DNA of 28,104 bases from an uncultured Ruminococcus sp. (GCA_902782885.1 CACZOW010000155.1:1-28104); one strand, 5' to 3'. Shown: positions 6,987 through 16,588, counted from the stretch's first letter. Made by a program: numbers and translations. Notes: a model not told the origin generated them from the letters alone.

Positions 6987-7731
6987 AGAAACAGCGAGGC
7001 CGGCGATACGGACCGTTGACCTCACAAAAGTTTATAAAGACACGGTAGCGGTCGATCACCTGGACCTCGAGATCCGTGACGGCGAGCTGTTCTCGCTGCT
7101 GGGCGTCAACGGCGCCGGCAAAACTACCACCATAAAAATGCTGTCGACGTTGACGGCGCCCACCTCCGGCGAGGCATATATTTACGGGATCAATGTTGCC
7201 CGCGACCCCGTCAAGATCAAAGAACTTGTCGACATTTCCATGCAGGAGACCGCGGTCGCGCGGAAACTGACGGTGGAGGAAAACGTCGAATTCTATGCCC
7301 GCCTGTCCGGACAGACCAGGGACGAGATCGAGGCGTCCAAAAAGTACGTGTATGCCGCCTTCGGGCTGGAGCAGGTCGCTAAAAAACAGGCGGCAAAGCT
7401 CTCCGGCGGCTGGCAGCGCAAATTGTCCATCGCCCTGGCGCTGGTCTCGAAGCCGAAGATCCTGTTTCTGGACGAACCCACGCTGGGCCTGGACGTCATC
7501 GCGCGGCGCGAGCTCTGGAAAACGATCCGGGAACTGAAGTCGCAGATGACGATCATCCTCACGACCCATTATATGGAGGAGGCGGAGGCGTTGTCCGACC
7601 GGATCGGCGTCATGAAAGCCGGAAAGCTGCTTTTTACAGGCACGAAGGACGAATTGTTCGCGCAGACCGGCAAAACGAGCGTGGAAGACGCGTTCATAGA
7701 GATCGTTGCGGGAGGTGAGTCGGATGCGTGA
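6976..7731 (+). CDS. ABC transporter ATP-binding protein (ABC-2 / drug-export type)
   Basis: 251 residues forming one complete nucleotide-binding domain. Visible motifs are Walker A GVNGAGKTT (about residues 43-51), Q-loop glutamine in DISMQETAV, signature LSGGWQRK, Walker B ILFLDEPTLGLD and the switch histidine in TTHYMEEAE. This pattern and the following permease indicate an exporter of the DrrA/DrrB class; the substrate cannot be predicted. The signature has Trp where Gln or Met is common. The ATG at 6976 has GGAGGAGG (6958-6965) upstream, inside the AbrB gene. The 3' end overlaps the permease start. Confidence 0.93.
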   Translation: MTIEETARPAIRTVDLTKVYKDTVAVDHLDLEIRDGELFSLLGVNGAGKTTTIKMLSTLTAPTSGEAYIYGINVARDPVKIKELVDISMQETAVARKLTVEENVEFYARLSGQTRDEIEASKKYVYAAFGLEQVAKKQAAKLSGGWQRKLSIALALVSKPKILFLDEPTLGLDVIARRELWKTIRELKSQMTIILTTHYMEEAEALSDRIGVMKAGKLLFTGTKDELFAQTGKTSVEDAFIEIVAGGESDA

Positions 7732-8476
7732 GTCGCTCGGACGGATAATTACGCTGACAAAACGAAATATCAAAGAGATCCTGCGCGATCCGCTGTCGCT
7801 GGTGCTGACAATGGCCCTGCCGCTGCTCATGGAGATCCTGTTTTACCTGATTTTCCACAAAATGACCGCGCAGTTCGAGATGAAATACCTGGCGCCCGGC
7901 ATCGTCGTGTTTGCGCAGGCGTTCCTGACGCTGTTTACCGGGCTGCTGATCTCCTCCGACCGCCGGACTTCGTTTTTAACGCGGCTGTACGTGTCCCGCG
8001 CCCGGTCGTACGAATTCATCTTCGGGTACGCATTGGCGGTCCTGCCGCTCGCGCTCGCTCAATCGGTGCTCTTCTTCCTGGTAGGCGGCCTGTTCGATAC
8101 GTCAATGTTCAGCGCGCGCCTCGTCCCGGCGATCCTGCTGAGCCTCGTGACGTCGCTGTTTTTCATTGCGGCCGGAATTTTGTTCGGGTCAATATGCAGC
8201 GAAAAGTCCATCGGCGGCGTCAGTTCCATCGTGATCTGCGGTCAATCGGTGCTTTCCGGTATGTGGTTCCCTGTCGAGGGCCTGAGCGGCGGCGTGCTCA
8301 CACTGATGAACGTGCTGCCGTTCAAAAACGCCACGGCGCTCGTGCAGAACGTGATCGTCGGCGTCAACGACTCTTTCCGCGATCTCACCCGTCCTCTGCT
8401 GATCGTGCTGGGGTATACGGCGGTGATGTTCGTTGCGGCAATTCTGGCGTTCAGGAGAAAAATGAAGGCGGATTGA
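7724..8476 (+). CDS. ABC-2 type transporter permease
   Basis: 250 residues with about six hydrophobic segments (roughly residues 25-46, 56-77, 100-122, 134-160, 165-190 and 222-243), the layout of ABC-2 permeases. The N-terminus has the usual cytoplasmic helix with KRNIKEILRDPLSL. I prefer the ATG at 7724 to an upstream TTG at 7706 because GGGAGGTG (7710-7717) is correctly spaced from it. The start overlaps the ATPase stop by 8 bp (GGATGCGTGA), so the two subunits should be made in equal amounts. The exported substrate is unknown; peptide, lipid or drug are the usual options for this class. Confidence 0.9.
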   Translation: MRESLGRIITLTKRNIKEILRDPLSLVLTMALPLLMEILFYLIFHKMTAQFEMKYLAPGIVVFAQAFLTLFTGLLISSDRRTSFLTRLYVSRARSYEFIFGYALAVLPLALAQSVLFFLVGGLFDTSMFSARLVPAILLSLVTSLFFIAAGILFGSICSEKSIGGVSSIVICGQSVLSGMWFPVEGLSGGVLTLMNVLPFKNATALVQNVIVGVNDSFRDLTRPLLIVLGYTAVMFVAAILAFRRKMKAD

Positions 8477-8499
8477 GCACCCTTCCTGCCGGACTGCCC

Positions 8500-8597
8500 G
8501 CCGCACTGCCGGGAATTGCTCGTTCAACCGCGTTCTCGCTCATTTTAAAAAGCGGAAATCTCAAAAAGTGGCGTTTGAAATGAGCAATAGACATGAA
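8500..8597. repeat. Dispersed intergenic repeat, short form with inverted ends
   Basis: A 48-bp core (8538-8585) is bounded by GCTCATTTTAAAA (8538-8550) and TTTGAAATGAGC (8574-8585), i.e. imperfect inverted ends. The left flank (GCTCGTTCAACCGCGTTCT, ending at 8537) matches the tandem units at 16833-16892. The right part, read on the minus strand (TTCATGTCTATTGCTCATTT and the next 10 bases), matches 18727-18755 almost base for base. It lies in the 3' spacer between the permease and the terminator. Similar partial copies lie at 4058-4075 and 4143-4165. It may be a miniature mobile element or a REP-like sequence. Confidence 0.6.
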
Positions 8598-8639
8598 AAA
8601 CCAGTCAGCCGGTCGGTCGGAAGAAGGCCCCGGATACAG

Positions 8640-8682
8640 AAAAAACAGCGCCCCGGTCGCAGTTGATCGGGGCGCCTCTTTT
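8640..8682. terminator. Bidirectional terminator between the ABC operon and rpoC
   Basis: Perfect 8-bp arms GCGCCCCG (8648-8655) and CGGGGCGC (8668-8675) with a 12-nt loop. A T-run follows on the plus strand (CTCTTTTT), and an A-run precedes it (TGTTTTTT on the minus strand). It can therefore end transcription of both convergent units, the ABC operon and rpoBC. Confidence 0.88.
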
Positions 8683-8721
8683 TCAGTTATCTTCAGCTTT
8701 CAGGCTGCAGGGTTCCGGCAA

Positions 8722-11700
8722 TCAGGCTTCCGAATCCGGATTGTCGTCGTCGTTCAGGTAAGCGCTGCTGTCAGCGTTCGCGGACGCGTCGGCGTCATCG
8801 AAAATATCGTTGACCGTTGCCGGCGCGGGAGTACCCTCCACGTTGCCCTCGAACGTATCCAGCTCTTCGCCTTCCGCGTATTCGCCGTTCTCGTATGCCT
8901 CGTCGTCCTCGGCGGGTTCTTCTTTGCGGCGCAGCGCGGCCGGTACGTGATCCAGCGTGGTGACGTCGATCGTGATGTCGTTGTAGCGGCGCATACCGGT
9001 ACCGGCGGGGATCAGTTTACCGATGATAACGTTCTCCTTGAGGCCAAGCAGGTAGTCGCGCTTGCCCTTGATGGCCGCTTCGGTGAGGATGCGCGTGGTC
9101 TCCTGGAATGACGCGGCGGACAGGAACGAATCGGTGCCCAGCGCCGCTTTGGTGATACCCAGCAGTGCGGGTTCCGCTTTGGCCAGCGCCTCTTCGGGTC
9201 TGCCGGCGCTGCGGAGCGCTTCGTTGGCGTCGAGCCATTCGAATTTGTCCACGACGCTGCCGTCCAGCAGGTTGGTCTCGCCCGGATCGGTGATGCGGAC
9301 TTTGCGCATCATCTGACGCACGATGACTTCGATGTGGCGGTCGTTGATCTTAACACCCTGCAGATTGTACACTTTCTGTACTTCCTCGATGATGTAGTTC
9401 TGCACGCCCGCTTCGCCCAGGATGCGGATGATATCCTGCGGATTCACGGAGCCGCCCACGATCAGGTCGCCCTTCTTCACCGTCGCGCCGTCCTCGACCT
9501 TGAGCGTGACGCCCAGCGGGAAGCTGACGGTAAAGCTTTCGGTGCCGTCTTCGGAGTCAACGCGGACTTCCTTTTTCTTTCCGCTTTCGGTGATCGTTAC
9601 GGTACCGTCGATCTCGGAGATCGTCGCGGCGCCCTTCGGTTTGCGGGCCTCGAACAGCTCTTCGACTCTGGGAAGACCCTGAGTGATATCGTCCGCGGAG
9701 GCAACGCCGCCCGTATGGAACGTTCTCATCGTCAGCTGCGTACCGGGCTCACCGATGGACTGGGCGGCAATTACGCCGACCGCGTCGCCGATGTTGGCGC
9801 GGGTGTGGGAAGCCAGGTTTGCGCCGTAGCACTTGCTGCACACGCCCAGACGGCTCTCGCACGCCATGACGGAGCGGACTTTGACCGATTCGATACCGGC
9901 CTTTTCGATCTTCTCCGCCAGATCGTCATTGATCAGCGTATCGGTATCGGCCAGCACTTCGCCGGTAGCGGGATCCACGACGTTCTCCGCCGGATAACGG
10001 CCGGAGATACGGGCAGCCAGCGGCACCAGCGGCGGCTGATCTTTGGATTCGGTGTTGGCAATGGCCTTGACCTCGAAATACCCCTTCGTGCCGCAGTCGT
10101 CCTCGCGGATGATGACCTCCTGGCTGACGTCAACGAGACGGCGCGTCAGGTAACCGGAGTCCGCGGTACGAAGCGCGGTATCGGACAACGTCTTTCTGGT
10201 ACCGTGGCTGGAGATGAAGAACTCCAACACGTCCAGGCCTTCACGGAAGTTGGCCTTGATGGGGATCTCAATGGTACGTCCGGCCGTTGCCGACATCAGT
10301 CCGCGCATACCGGCCAGCTGCTTGATCTGGTTGATATTACCGCGGGCACCGGAGTCGGACATCATGTTGATGGGGTTGAACTCGCCCATGTTCTTTTTCA
10401 GGATCGCGGTCAGTTTATCGATCGCCTCGCTCCAGGTGCGGATAACGAGCTCGTGACGCTCTTCGTCGGTGATCCTGCCGCGGCGGTATTCGCGGGTGAT
10501 CTTATCTACGAGCTTATCGGTCTCGTCGATGATCTCCTGCTTTTCCGGCGGCACGATGATATCCTCGATACCTACGGTGATGGCGCCGCGGGTGGAGAAT
10601 TTGTAGCCCAGCGCTTTGATCTTGTCCAGCACTTCCGCGGTGACGGTGAGGCCGTGCACTTTGATGCAGCGGTCGAGGATATCGCCCAGCGTGCTCTTCT
10701 TGACCAGTTTGTTCATCTCCAGCACCAGCGCGTTCTCGCGTTTGGTGCGGTCAATAAAGCCCAGATCCTGCGGGATAGCTTCGTTGAAGATCAGTTTGCC
10801 CATGGTGGTGTCAATGATCTGTGTGATGCTCTGGCCCTCAAACTCGCCGGCGCGGCGAACTTTGATGGCGGTGTGCAGGTTGATCTCGCCCAGATCGTAA
10901 GCCAGCTTGGCTTCGTCGAAGGAAGAGAATACCGGCGCGTTTGTGTAATCCTTGTTCTTGACCAGCGTCAGGTAATAGGAACCCAGCACCATGTCCTGCG
11001 TAGGCACGGTGATCGGTTTGCCGTCCTTGGGCGCCAGCAGGTTGTTGGCGGACAGCATCAGTATGCGGGCCTCGGCCTGAGCTTCAGCGGACAGCGGCAC
11101 GTGGATAGCCATCTGGTCGCCGTCGAAGTCGGCGTTGTACGCGGTACATACCAGCGGATGCAGCTTGAGCGCGTGGCCTTCCACCAGGATCGGCTCGAAC
11201 GCCTGGATACCGAGGCGGTGCAGCGTCGGCGCGCGGTTCAGCAGCACGGGATGCTCTTTGATGATATCGTCCAGAATGTCCCAGACCTCCGGCGATACGC
11301 GCTCTACCATCTTGCGGGCGCTCTTGATGTTGATGGCTTTGCCCATGCTGACCAGTTTGCAGATGACGAAGGGCTTGAACAGCTCGATGGCCATTTCCTT
11401 CGGCACGCCGCACTGGTAGATCTTCAGCTCGGGACCGACAACGATAACGCTTCGGCCGGAGTAGTCGACGCGTTTGCCCAGCAGGTTCTGACGGAAGCGG
11501 CCCTGTTTGCCGCGCAGCATGTCGGACAGCGATTTGAGCGGGCGGTTGGAGGCGCCGGTGATGGCGCGGCCGCGGCGGCCGTTGTCCAGCAGGGCGTCAA
11601 CAGCTTCCTGCAGCATGCGTTTTTCGTTGCGGACAATGACGCTCGGCGCTCTCAGTTCCAGCAGTCTCGCCAGACGGTTGTTGCGGTTGATCACGCGGCG

Positions 11701-12510
11701 GTACAGGTCGTTCAGGTCGGAGGTGGCAAATCTGCCGCCGTCCAGCTGTACCAGCGGACGCAGATCCGGCGGAATGACCGGGATAACGGTGAGGATCATC
11801 CATTCGGGGCGGTTGTGGGAGTCAATAAACGCCTGCACCACTTCCAGCCGCTTCAGCAGCGCAGCTTTCTTCTGCTGCACGGTCTGGCTGACCTTCTCTT
11901 TTTCCTGGTTGTCCAGCTCTTCGATCTGGCTCTTCAGCTCATCTCTCAGGGGCTCCAGCTTGATCTCTTCCAGCAGACGGCGGATCGCTTCCGCACCCAT
12001 CTGCGCGTTGAAAGAGTACGCGCCGAAGTCTTTGACCGCTTTCTGGTAATCGTGTTCGTTGAGGATCTGCTTGTACTCCAGCGCGGTCTTGCCCGGATCG
12101 AGCACAACGTACGCCGCGAAGTACAGCACGCGCTCCAGATCCTTCGGCTTCATGTCCAGCAGGAGGCCGATGCGGCAGGGCGTGCCTTTAAAGAACCAGA
12201 TGTGAGATACCGGGGCGGCCAGCTGAATGTGGCCCATGCGGGTACGGCGCACTTTGGAACTGGTGACTTCCACGCCGCATTTGTCGCATACGATGCCGCG
12301 GTAACGGTTTTTCTTGTACTTGCCGCAATGGCACTCGCCGTCCTTGGTGGGGCCAAAGATACGTTCGCAGTAAAGACCGTCTTTCTCGGGCTTGAGGGTT
12401 CTGTAATTTATAGTCTCGGCTTTTTTGACCTCGCCGTGGGACCATTTAAGTATAGTTTCGGGAGAAGCAAGACCGATCTGAATCGATTCGAAATTGTTAA
12501 AATCTACCAT
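8722..12510 (-). CDS. rpoC: DNA-directed RNA polymerase subunit beta'
   Basis: 1262-residue catalytic subunit. Visible features are the zinc-binding domain cysteines (C60, C62, C75, C78), the NADFDGDQMAIH active-site loop with Mg-binding aspartates D461, D463 and D465, and the trigger-loop/bridge region with MRTFHTGGVAS. The last 67 residues (1196-1262) are an acidic, low-complexity tail with 24 Asp/Glu and a single basic residue, which makes the protein longer than typical Firmicutes beta'. It starts 19 bp after the rpoB stop, with GGAAGGTGA before the ATG. It is transcribed with rpoB and ends at the bidirectional terminator. Confidence 0.99.
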   Translation of the reverse strand: MVDFNNFESIQIGLASPETILKWSHGEVKKAETINYRTLKPEKDGLYCERIFGPTKDGECHCGKYKKNRYRGIVCDKCGVEVTSSKVRRTRMGHIQLAAPVSHIWFFKGTPCRIGLLLDMKPKDLERVLYFAAYVVLDPGKTALEYKQILNEHDYQKAVKDFGAYSFNAQMGAEAIRRLLEEIKLEPLRDELKSQIEELDNQEKEKVSQTVQQKKAALLKRLEVVQAFIDSHNRPEWMILTVIPVIPPDLRPLVQLDGGRFATSDLNDLYRRVINRNNRLARLLELRAPSVIVRNEKRMLQEAVDALLDNGRRGRAITGASNRPLKSLSDMLRGKQGRFRQNLLGKRVDYSGRSVIVVGPELKIYQCGVPKEMAIELFKPFVICKLVSMGKAINIKSARKMVERVSPEVWDILDDIIKEHPVLLNRAPTLHRLGIQAFEPILVEGHALKLHPLVCTAYNADFDGDQMAIHVPLSAEAQAEARILMLSANNLLAPKDGKPITVPTQDMVLGSYYLTLVKNKDYTNAPVFSSFDEAKLAYDLGEINLHTAIKVRRAGEFEGQSITQIIDTTMGKLIFNEAIPQDLGFIDRTKRENALVLEMNKLVKKSTLGDILDRCIKVHGLTVTAEVLDKIKALGYKFSTRGAITVGIEDIIVPPEKQEIIDETDKLVDKITREYRRGRITDEERHELVIRTWSEAIDKLTAILKKNMGEFNPINMMSDSGARGNINQIKQLAGMRGLMSATAGRTIEIPIKANFREGLDVLEFFISSHGTRKTLSDTALRTADSGYLTRRLVDVSQEVIIREDDCGTKGYFEVKAIANTESKDQPPLVPLAARISGRYPAENVVDPATGEVLADTDTLINDDLAEKIEKAGIESVKVRSVMACESRLGVCSKCYGANLASHTRANIGDAVGVIAAQSIGEPGTQLTMRTFHTGGVASADDITQGLPRVEELFEARKPKGAATISEIDGTVTITESGKKKEVRVDSEDGTESFTVSFPLGVTLKVEDGATVKKGDLIVGGSVNPQDIIRILGEAGVQNYIIEEVQKVYNLQGVKINDRHIEVIVRQMMRKVRITDPGETNLLDGSVVDKFEWLDANEALRSAGRPEEALAKAEPALLGITKAALGTDSFLSAASFQETTRILTEAAIKGKRDYLLGLKENVIIGKLIPAGTGMRRYNDITIDVTTLDHVPAALRRKEEPAEDDEAYENGEYAEGEELDTFEGNVEGTPAPATVNDIFDDADASANADSSAYLNDDDNPDSEA

Positions 12511-12529
12511 ATTACTTCACCTTCCTTGA

Positions 12530-15500
12530 TCAATAGTTGTCCGAGCCGTCTTCGTCCCGGTCGGCGGAAGCGTTTTCCTCCAGCTGGGCGCGGTACTCGG
12601 CTTCGCCGTCCGCTTCGTCAATGACGTCGGGATCCAGCTCGTCCATGCCGGAGATGCCGCTATTGTCCGTGGCGTCGCTGCCGTAGTTGCTGCCCTCGTC
12701 GGCATACTCGTCATCGCTGAGCCCGAAGGCGCTGGAGATGTTGCCGTTGTCGTCGAGGAAGCTGTAGAAGTCGGGGTTGTCCACGTCGGATCTGGTGCGG
12801 TACTTGTCGGGATTCTTGATGTAATCCTCTTCGGTCTCCCGCAGCGGGATCTCCTCGCCGCCTTTCTGGAAGACTTTCACGTCCAGCGCCAGGCTCTGCA
12901 GCTCTTTGATGAGGACTTTGAAGGATTCGGGGATGCCGGGCTCCGGCACGTTCTCGCCCTTCACGATCGCTTCGTAGGTCTTCACGCGGCCGACGGTATC
13001 GTCGGATTTGATGGTGAGGATCTCCTGCAGCGTGTACGCGGCGCCGTAAGCTTCCAGCGCCCAGACTTCCATTTCGCCGAAGCGCTGGCCGCCGAACTGC
13101 GCTTTGCCGCCCAGAGGCTGCTGCGTGACCATGGAGTAGGGACCCGTGGAGCGCGCGTGCATCTTGTCATCGACCAGGTGATGCAGCTTGAGGTAGTACA
13201 TGTAACCGACGGTGACGCGGTTCTCGAAGGGTTCGCCGGTGCGGCCGTCGTACAGCACGGTCTTGCCGTCCTGCTCTTTGCCCGCCAGTTTGAGGGTCTC
13301 GAGAATATCCTTCTCGGAGGCGCCGTCGAATACGGGAGTGGCGATCTTCCAGCCCAGTGCTTTGGCCGCGTAGCCCAGGTGGACTTCCAGCACCTGCCCG
13401 ATGTTCATTCGGGAAGGCACGCCCAGCGGGTTCAGCACGATCTCCAGCGGAGTGCCGTCGGGCAGGAAAGGCATATCCTCTTCAGGCAGTACGCGGGAGA
13501 CGACACCTTTGTTTCCGTGACGTCCGGCCATTTTGTCGCCGACGGTGATCTTTCTCTTCTGGGCAACGTACACGCGGATCATCCGGTTCACGCCGGGGTC
13601 AAGCTCGCTGTCGGTCTCGCGGGTGAATTCCTTGACGTCAACGACGATTCCGTAGGAACCGTGCGGCACTCTCAGTGAGGTGTCGCGGACGTCTCTGGCC
13701 TTCTCGCCGAAGATGGCGCGCAGCAGGCGCTCCTCGGGAGTGAGCTCGGTCTCGCCCTTGGGCGTGACTTTACCGACCAGAATATCTCCGGCGCGGACTT
13801 CGGAGCCCACGATGATGATACCGGTGGCATCCAGCATCTTGCGGGCGTCGTCGCCGATGTGCGGCACTTCGGGAGTGATCTCTTCGGGTCCCAGCTTGGT
13901 GTCGCGGGCTTCGCACTCGTATTCTTCAATATGTATAGAAGTGTACGCGTCTTCCTTCACCAGTTTCTCGCTGATGAGGACGGCGTCTTCGTAGTTGTAG
14001 CCTTCCCAGGTCATGAAGCCGATCAGGGTGTTGCGGCCCAGCGCGATCTCGCCGTGATCCGTTGACGGACCGTCCGCGATAACGTCGCCTTCTTCGACCC
14101 ACTCGTCAAATTTGACCACGGGGCGCTGGTTGATGCACGTTGCCTGGTTGGAACGCATGAACTTGAGCAGTTTGTACGTATCGATCGTACCGTCTTCGCG
14201 CTGTATCACGATCTCGCGTCCGGACACGTTCTTCACGCGGCCGGCGGCTTTGGCGAGGACAACGGCTCCGGAGTCGTGCGCCGCCTTGTATTCGATACCG
14301 GTGGCAACGATCGGCGCCTGCGTTCTCATCAGCGGCACCGCCTGGCGCTGCATGTTGGATCCCATCAGGGCGCGGGACGCGTCGTCGTTCTCGAGGAACG
14401 GGATCATAGCGGCGGCAACGGATACGACCTGCTTGGGCGAAACGTCCATGTAGTCGACCTGCTCCGGCGGCACTTCGATGAACTGATCGCGGAAACGGCA
14501 GACAACTTTCTTATTAAGGAAGCGGCCCTGCTCGTCCAGCGGCTCGTTGGCCTGCGCCACGATGTACTGGTCTTCCATGTCGGCCATCAGGTAGTCGATG
14601 CGGCTGGTCACGCAGCCGGTCTCTTTATCGTACTTGCGGTACGGCGCCTCGATGAAGCCGTACTCGTTGATGCGGGCATAAGTGGAGAGCGAACCGATCA
14701 GACCGATGTTGGGACCTTCAGGCGTCTCGATGGGGCACATTCTGCCGTAGTGGGAGTAGTGCACGTCGCGGACTTCGAAGGTGGCGCGGTCGCGGTTCAG
14801 GCCGCCGGGGCCCAGCGCGGAAAGACGGCGCTTGTTGGCCAGTTCGGCCAGCGGGTTGGTCTGATCCATGAACTGGGACAACTGCGAAGATCCGAAGAAT
14901 TCGCGGATGGCGGAGGAAACGGCGCGGGTGTTGACAATGGCCTGCGGCGTAACGATATCGCGGTCCAGCGTGTTCATCTTCTCGCGGACGGTCTTGTCCA
15001 TGCGGGAGAGACCGATGCGGAACTGGTTCTGCAGCAGTTCGCCGACGCAGCGGATGCGGCGGTTGCCCAGGTGGTCAATGTCGTCGACGTTGCCCACTTC
15101 GCGATCCAGATTCAGCAGGTAGCTGAAGGATGCGATCACGTCGTCCAGAGTGAGGTGTCTCGGCACCAGCTCGGCGGCACGGGCGATCACTTCTTTTTTG
15201 AGCAGCTCTTCATCGTCGCCGCACGCATCGAGGATCTCCTGCAGCACAGGCAGATACACGCGCTCTTTGATGCCCGCTTCCATGGGATCGAAGGAAACGT
15301 AGCCGTCGAGTTTGACGGTGTTGTTGCCGATGACCTTGCAGGGGTTGCTGGGGGTGTTGACGTAAACGGCGTTGACGCCGGCGTCCTGGATCTGCTCGGC
15401 CTGCTCGCGGGTGATGACCGTACCGGCTTCGGCAATGATCTCACCGGTGTTGGGATCGATCACGTCTGCGCACAGTTCGCGGCCGGCGATGCGGGCGTAC

Positions 15501-16399
15501 AGCGAAAGCTTCTTATTGAATTTATAGCGGCCTACTTTGGAAAGGTCGTAGCGCTTGTCCTCGAAGAACATGCCGGTCAGCCAGCTGCGCGCGTTTTCCA
15601 CGATGGCGGGCTCGCCGGGACGGATCTTTTTGTAGATCTCCAGCAGCGCTTCTTCGGTGGAATTCAGAGTGTCTTTCTGCAGCGTGTTGGTGAGGCGCTC
15701 GTCGATGAGGAGCAGCTCTTCGAAGTTTTCGGCGTATTTGGGGGCCAGCTGGGACACATTGACCGAGAACAGGTTCAGGATGTCGTCGTTGGTGCCGTAG
15801 CCGAACGCGCGGAACAGCATCGTGGCCGGGACCTTGCGGTTGCGGTCGACGCGGGCATGGATGCACTCGTTATAGTCGATCTCGTATTCCAGCCAGGCGC
15901 CGCGGTTGGGGATGAGCGTGGTGGCCGTAGTGGTCTTGCCCTTGGCTTTGTCGAAAGATTTCTCGTAGTACGCGCCGGGGGAACGGACCAGCTGGCTGAC
16001 GATGACGCGCTCCGCGCCGTTCATGATGAACGTGCCGCTGTCGGTCATGAGCGGGAAATCGCCGAAGAACAGGGTGTCTTCTTTGATGACGCCGGTCTCT
16101 TTATTAATGACGCGCACGCGCACGTTAAGGGGCGCGGAATACGTGGAATCGCGCTCCTTGTTTTCTTCTATCGTGTATTTCGGCTTGTCGTCGAGTTTGT
16201 AGTCAACGAACTCGAGCACGAGGTTGCCGGTATAATCTGTGATTGGCGAGAAGTCTTTGAAGATTTCTTTGAGTCCGACTTCCAGGAAATGACGGTACGA
16301 GTCTTTCTGGATAGCGATAAGGTTCGGCATCTCAAGGATCTCCTGGATCCTCGAGTAGCTCTGTCTCTCGGTTTTACCATATTTTACGGTATGCACCAT
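12530..16399 (-). CDS. rpoB: DNA-directed RNA polymerase subunit beta
   Basis: 1289-residue subunit. Conserved blocks include the rifampicin region (SSQLSQFMDQTNPLAEL, then ANKRRLSALGPGG), CPIETPEGPNIGLIGSL, and GNKGVVSRVLPEEDMPFLPDG. At the position of E. coli His526 this protein has Asn (residue 522, codon 14834-14836); Ser531 and Asp516 equivalents are retained. The C-terminal 85 residues (1205-1289) form an acidic tail (28 Asp/Glu, 2 Arg). The ATG at 16397-16399 has GGGGTGA (16409-16415) upstream. It has its own consensus promoter, and no rplJ/rplL genes precede it. Confidence 0.99.
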   Translation of the reverse strand: MVHTVKYGKTERQSYSRIQEILEMPNLIAIQKDSYRHFLEVGLKEIFKDFSPITDYTGNLVLEFVDYKLDDKPKYTIEENKERDSTYSAPLNVRVRVINKETGVIKEDTLFFGDFPLMTDSGTFIMNGAERVIVSQLVRSPGAYYEKSFDKAKGKTTTATTLIPNRGAWLEYEIDYNECIHARVDRNRKVPATMLFRAFGYGTNDDILNLFSVNVSQLAPKYAENFEELLLIDERLTNTLQKDTLNSTEEALLEIYKKIRPGEPAIVENARSWLTGMFFEDKRYDLSKVGRYKFNKKLSLYARIAGRELCADVIDPNTGEIIAEAGTVITREQAEQIQDAGVNAVYVNTPSNPCKVIGNNTVKLDGYVSFDPMEAGIKERVYLPVLQEILDACGDDEELLKKEVIARAAELVPRHLTLDDVIASFSYLLNLDREVGNVDDIDHLGNRRIRCVGELLQNQFRIGLSRMDKTVREKMNTLDRDIVTPQAIVNTRAVSSAIREFFGSSQLSQFMDQTNPLAELANKRRLSALGPGGLNRDRATFEVRDVHYSHYGRMCPIETPEGPNIGLIGSLSTYARINEYGFIEAPYRKYDKETGCVTSRIDYLMADMEDQYIVAQANEPLDEQGRFLNKKVVCRFRDQFIEVPPEQVDYMDVSPKQVVSVAAAMIPFLENDDASRALMGSNMQRQAVPLMRTQAPIVATGIEYKAAHDSGAVVLAKAAGRVKNVSGREIVIQREDGTIDTYKLLKFMRSNQATCINQRPVVKFDEWVEEGDVIADGPSTDHGEIALGRNTLIGFMTWEGYNYEDAVLISEKLVKEDAYTSIHIEEYECEARDTKLGPEEITPEVPHIGDDARKMLDATGIIIVGSEVRAGDILVGKVTPKGETELTPEERLLRAIFGEKARDVRDTSLRVPHGSYGIVVDVKEFTRETDSELDPGVNRMIRVYVAQKRKITVGDKMAGRHGNKGVVSRVLPEEDMPFLPDGTPLEIVLNPLGVPSRMNIGQVLEVHLGYAAKALGWKIATPVFDGASEKDILETLKLAGKEQDGKTVLYDGRTGEPFENRVTVGYMYYLKLHHLVDDKMHARSTGPYSMVTQQPLGGKAQFGGQRFGEMEVWALEAYGAAYTLQEILTIKSDDTVGRVKTYEAIVKGENVPEPGIPESFKVLIKELQSLALDVKVFQKGGEEIPLRETEEDYIKNPDKYRTRSDVDNPDFYSFLDDNGNISSAFGLSDDEYADEGSNYGSDATDNSGISGMDELDPDVIDEADGEAEYRAQLEENASADRDEDGSDNY

Positions 16400-16581
16400 A
16401 GCAGAAGATCACCCCATATGTTGTATTGCTTTGCTTGCGTGTAACTTCCCGCTTGAATCCGGCGGCGCACTGTGTTACAATACGCTCACCTGTTCCCTTT
16501 CGGGGTCAATTTTCTTGCGTTTTCCGCTCCGTTTCCGCCCTTTTCGGAGGGTGGGTCCACCGAGCGTGAGATTACAACGCA
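16400..16581 (-). promoter_or_regulatory. Long untranslated leader of rpoBC
   Basis: About 180 nt separate the predicted start from the rpoB ATG on the minus strand. The leader contains GGTGGACCCACC (a short hairpin, around 16548-16559) and purine-rich stretches. No open frame with a good ribosome binding site and no classic terminator is seen. A regulatory role is possible but not shown. Confidence 0.4.
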
Positions 16582-16588
16582 GTTTGAC

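Noticed and set aside
9334..12624. Very long plus-strand open frame opposite rpoC (about 1096 codons)
   Set aside because: It is antisense to a certain gene, encodes a composition-biased protein rich in Asp, Val, Leu, Gln and His with no recognisable motif, and arises because the codons used by rpoC seldom give stops in that phase.
14276..16444. Plus-strand open frame opposite rpoB (about 722 codons)
   Set aside because: Same reason: antisense shadow of rpoB without ribosome binding site or recognisable domains.
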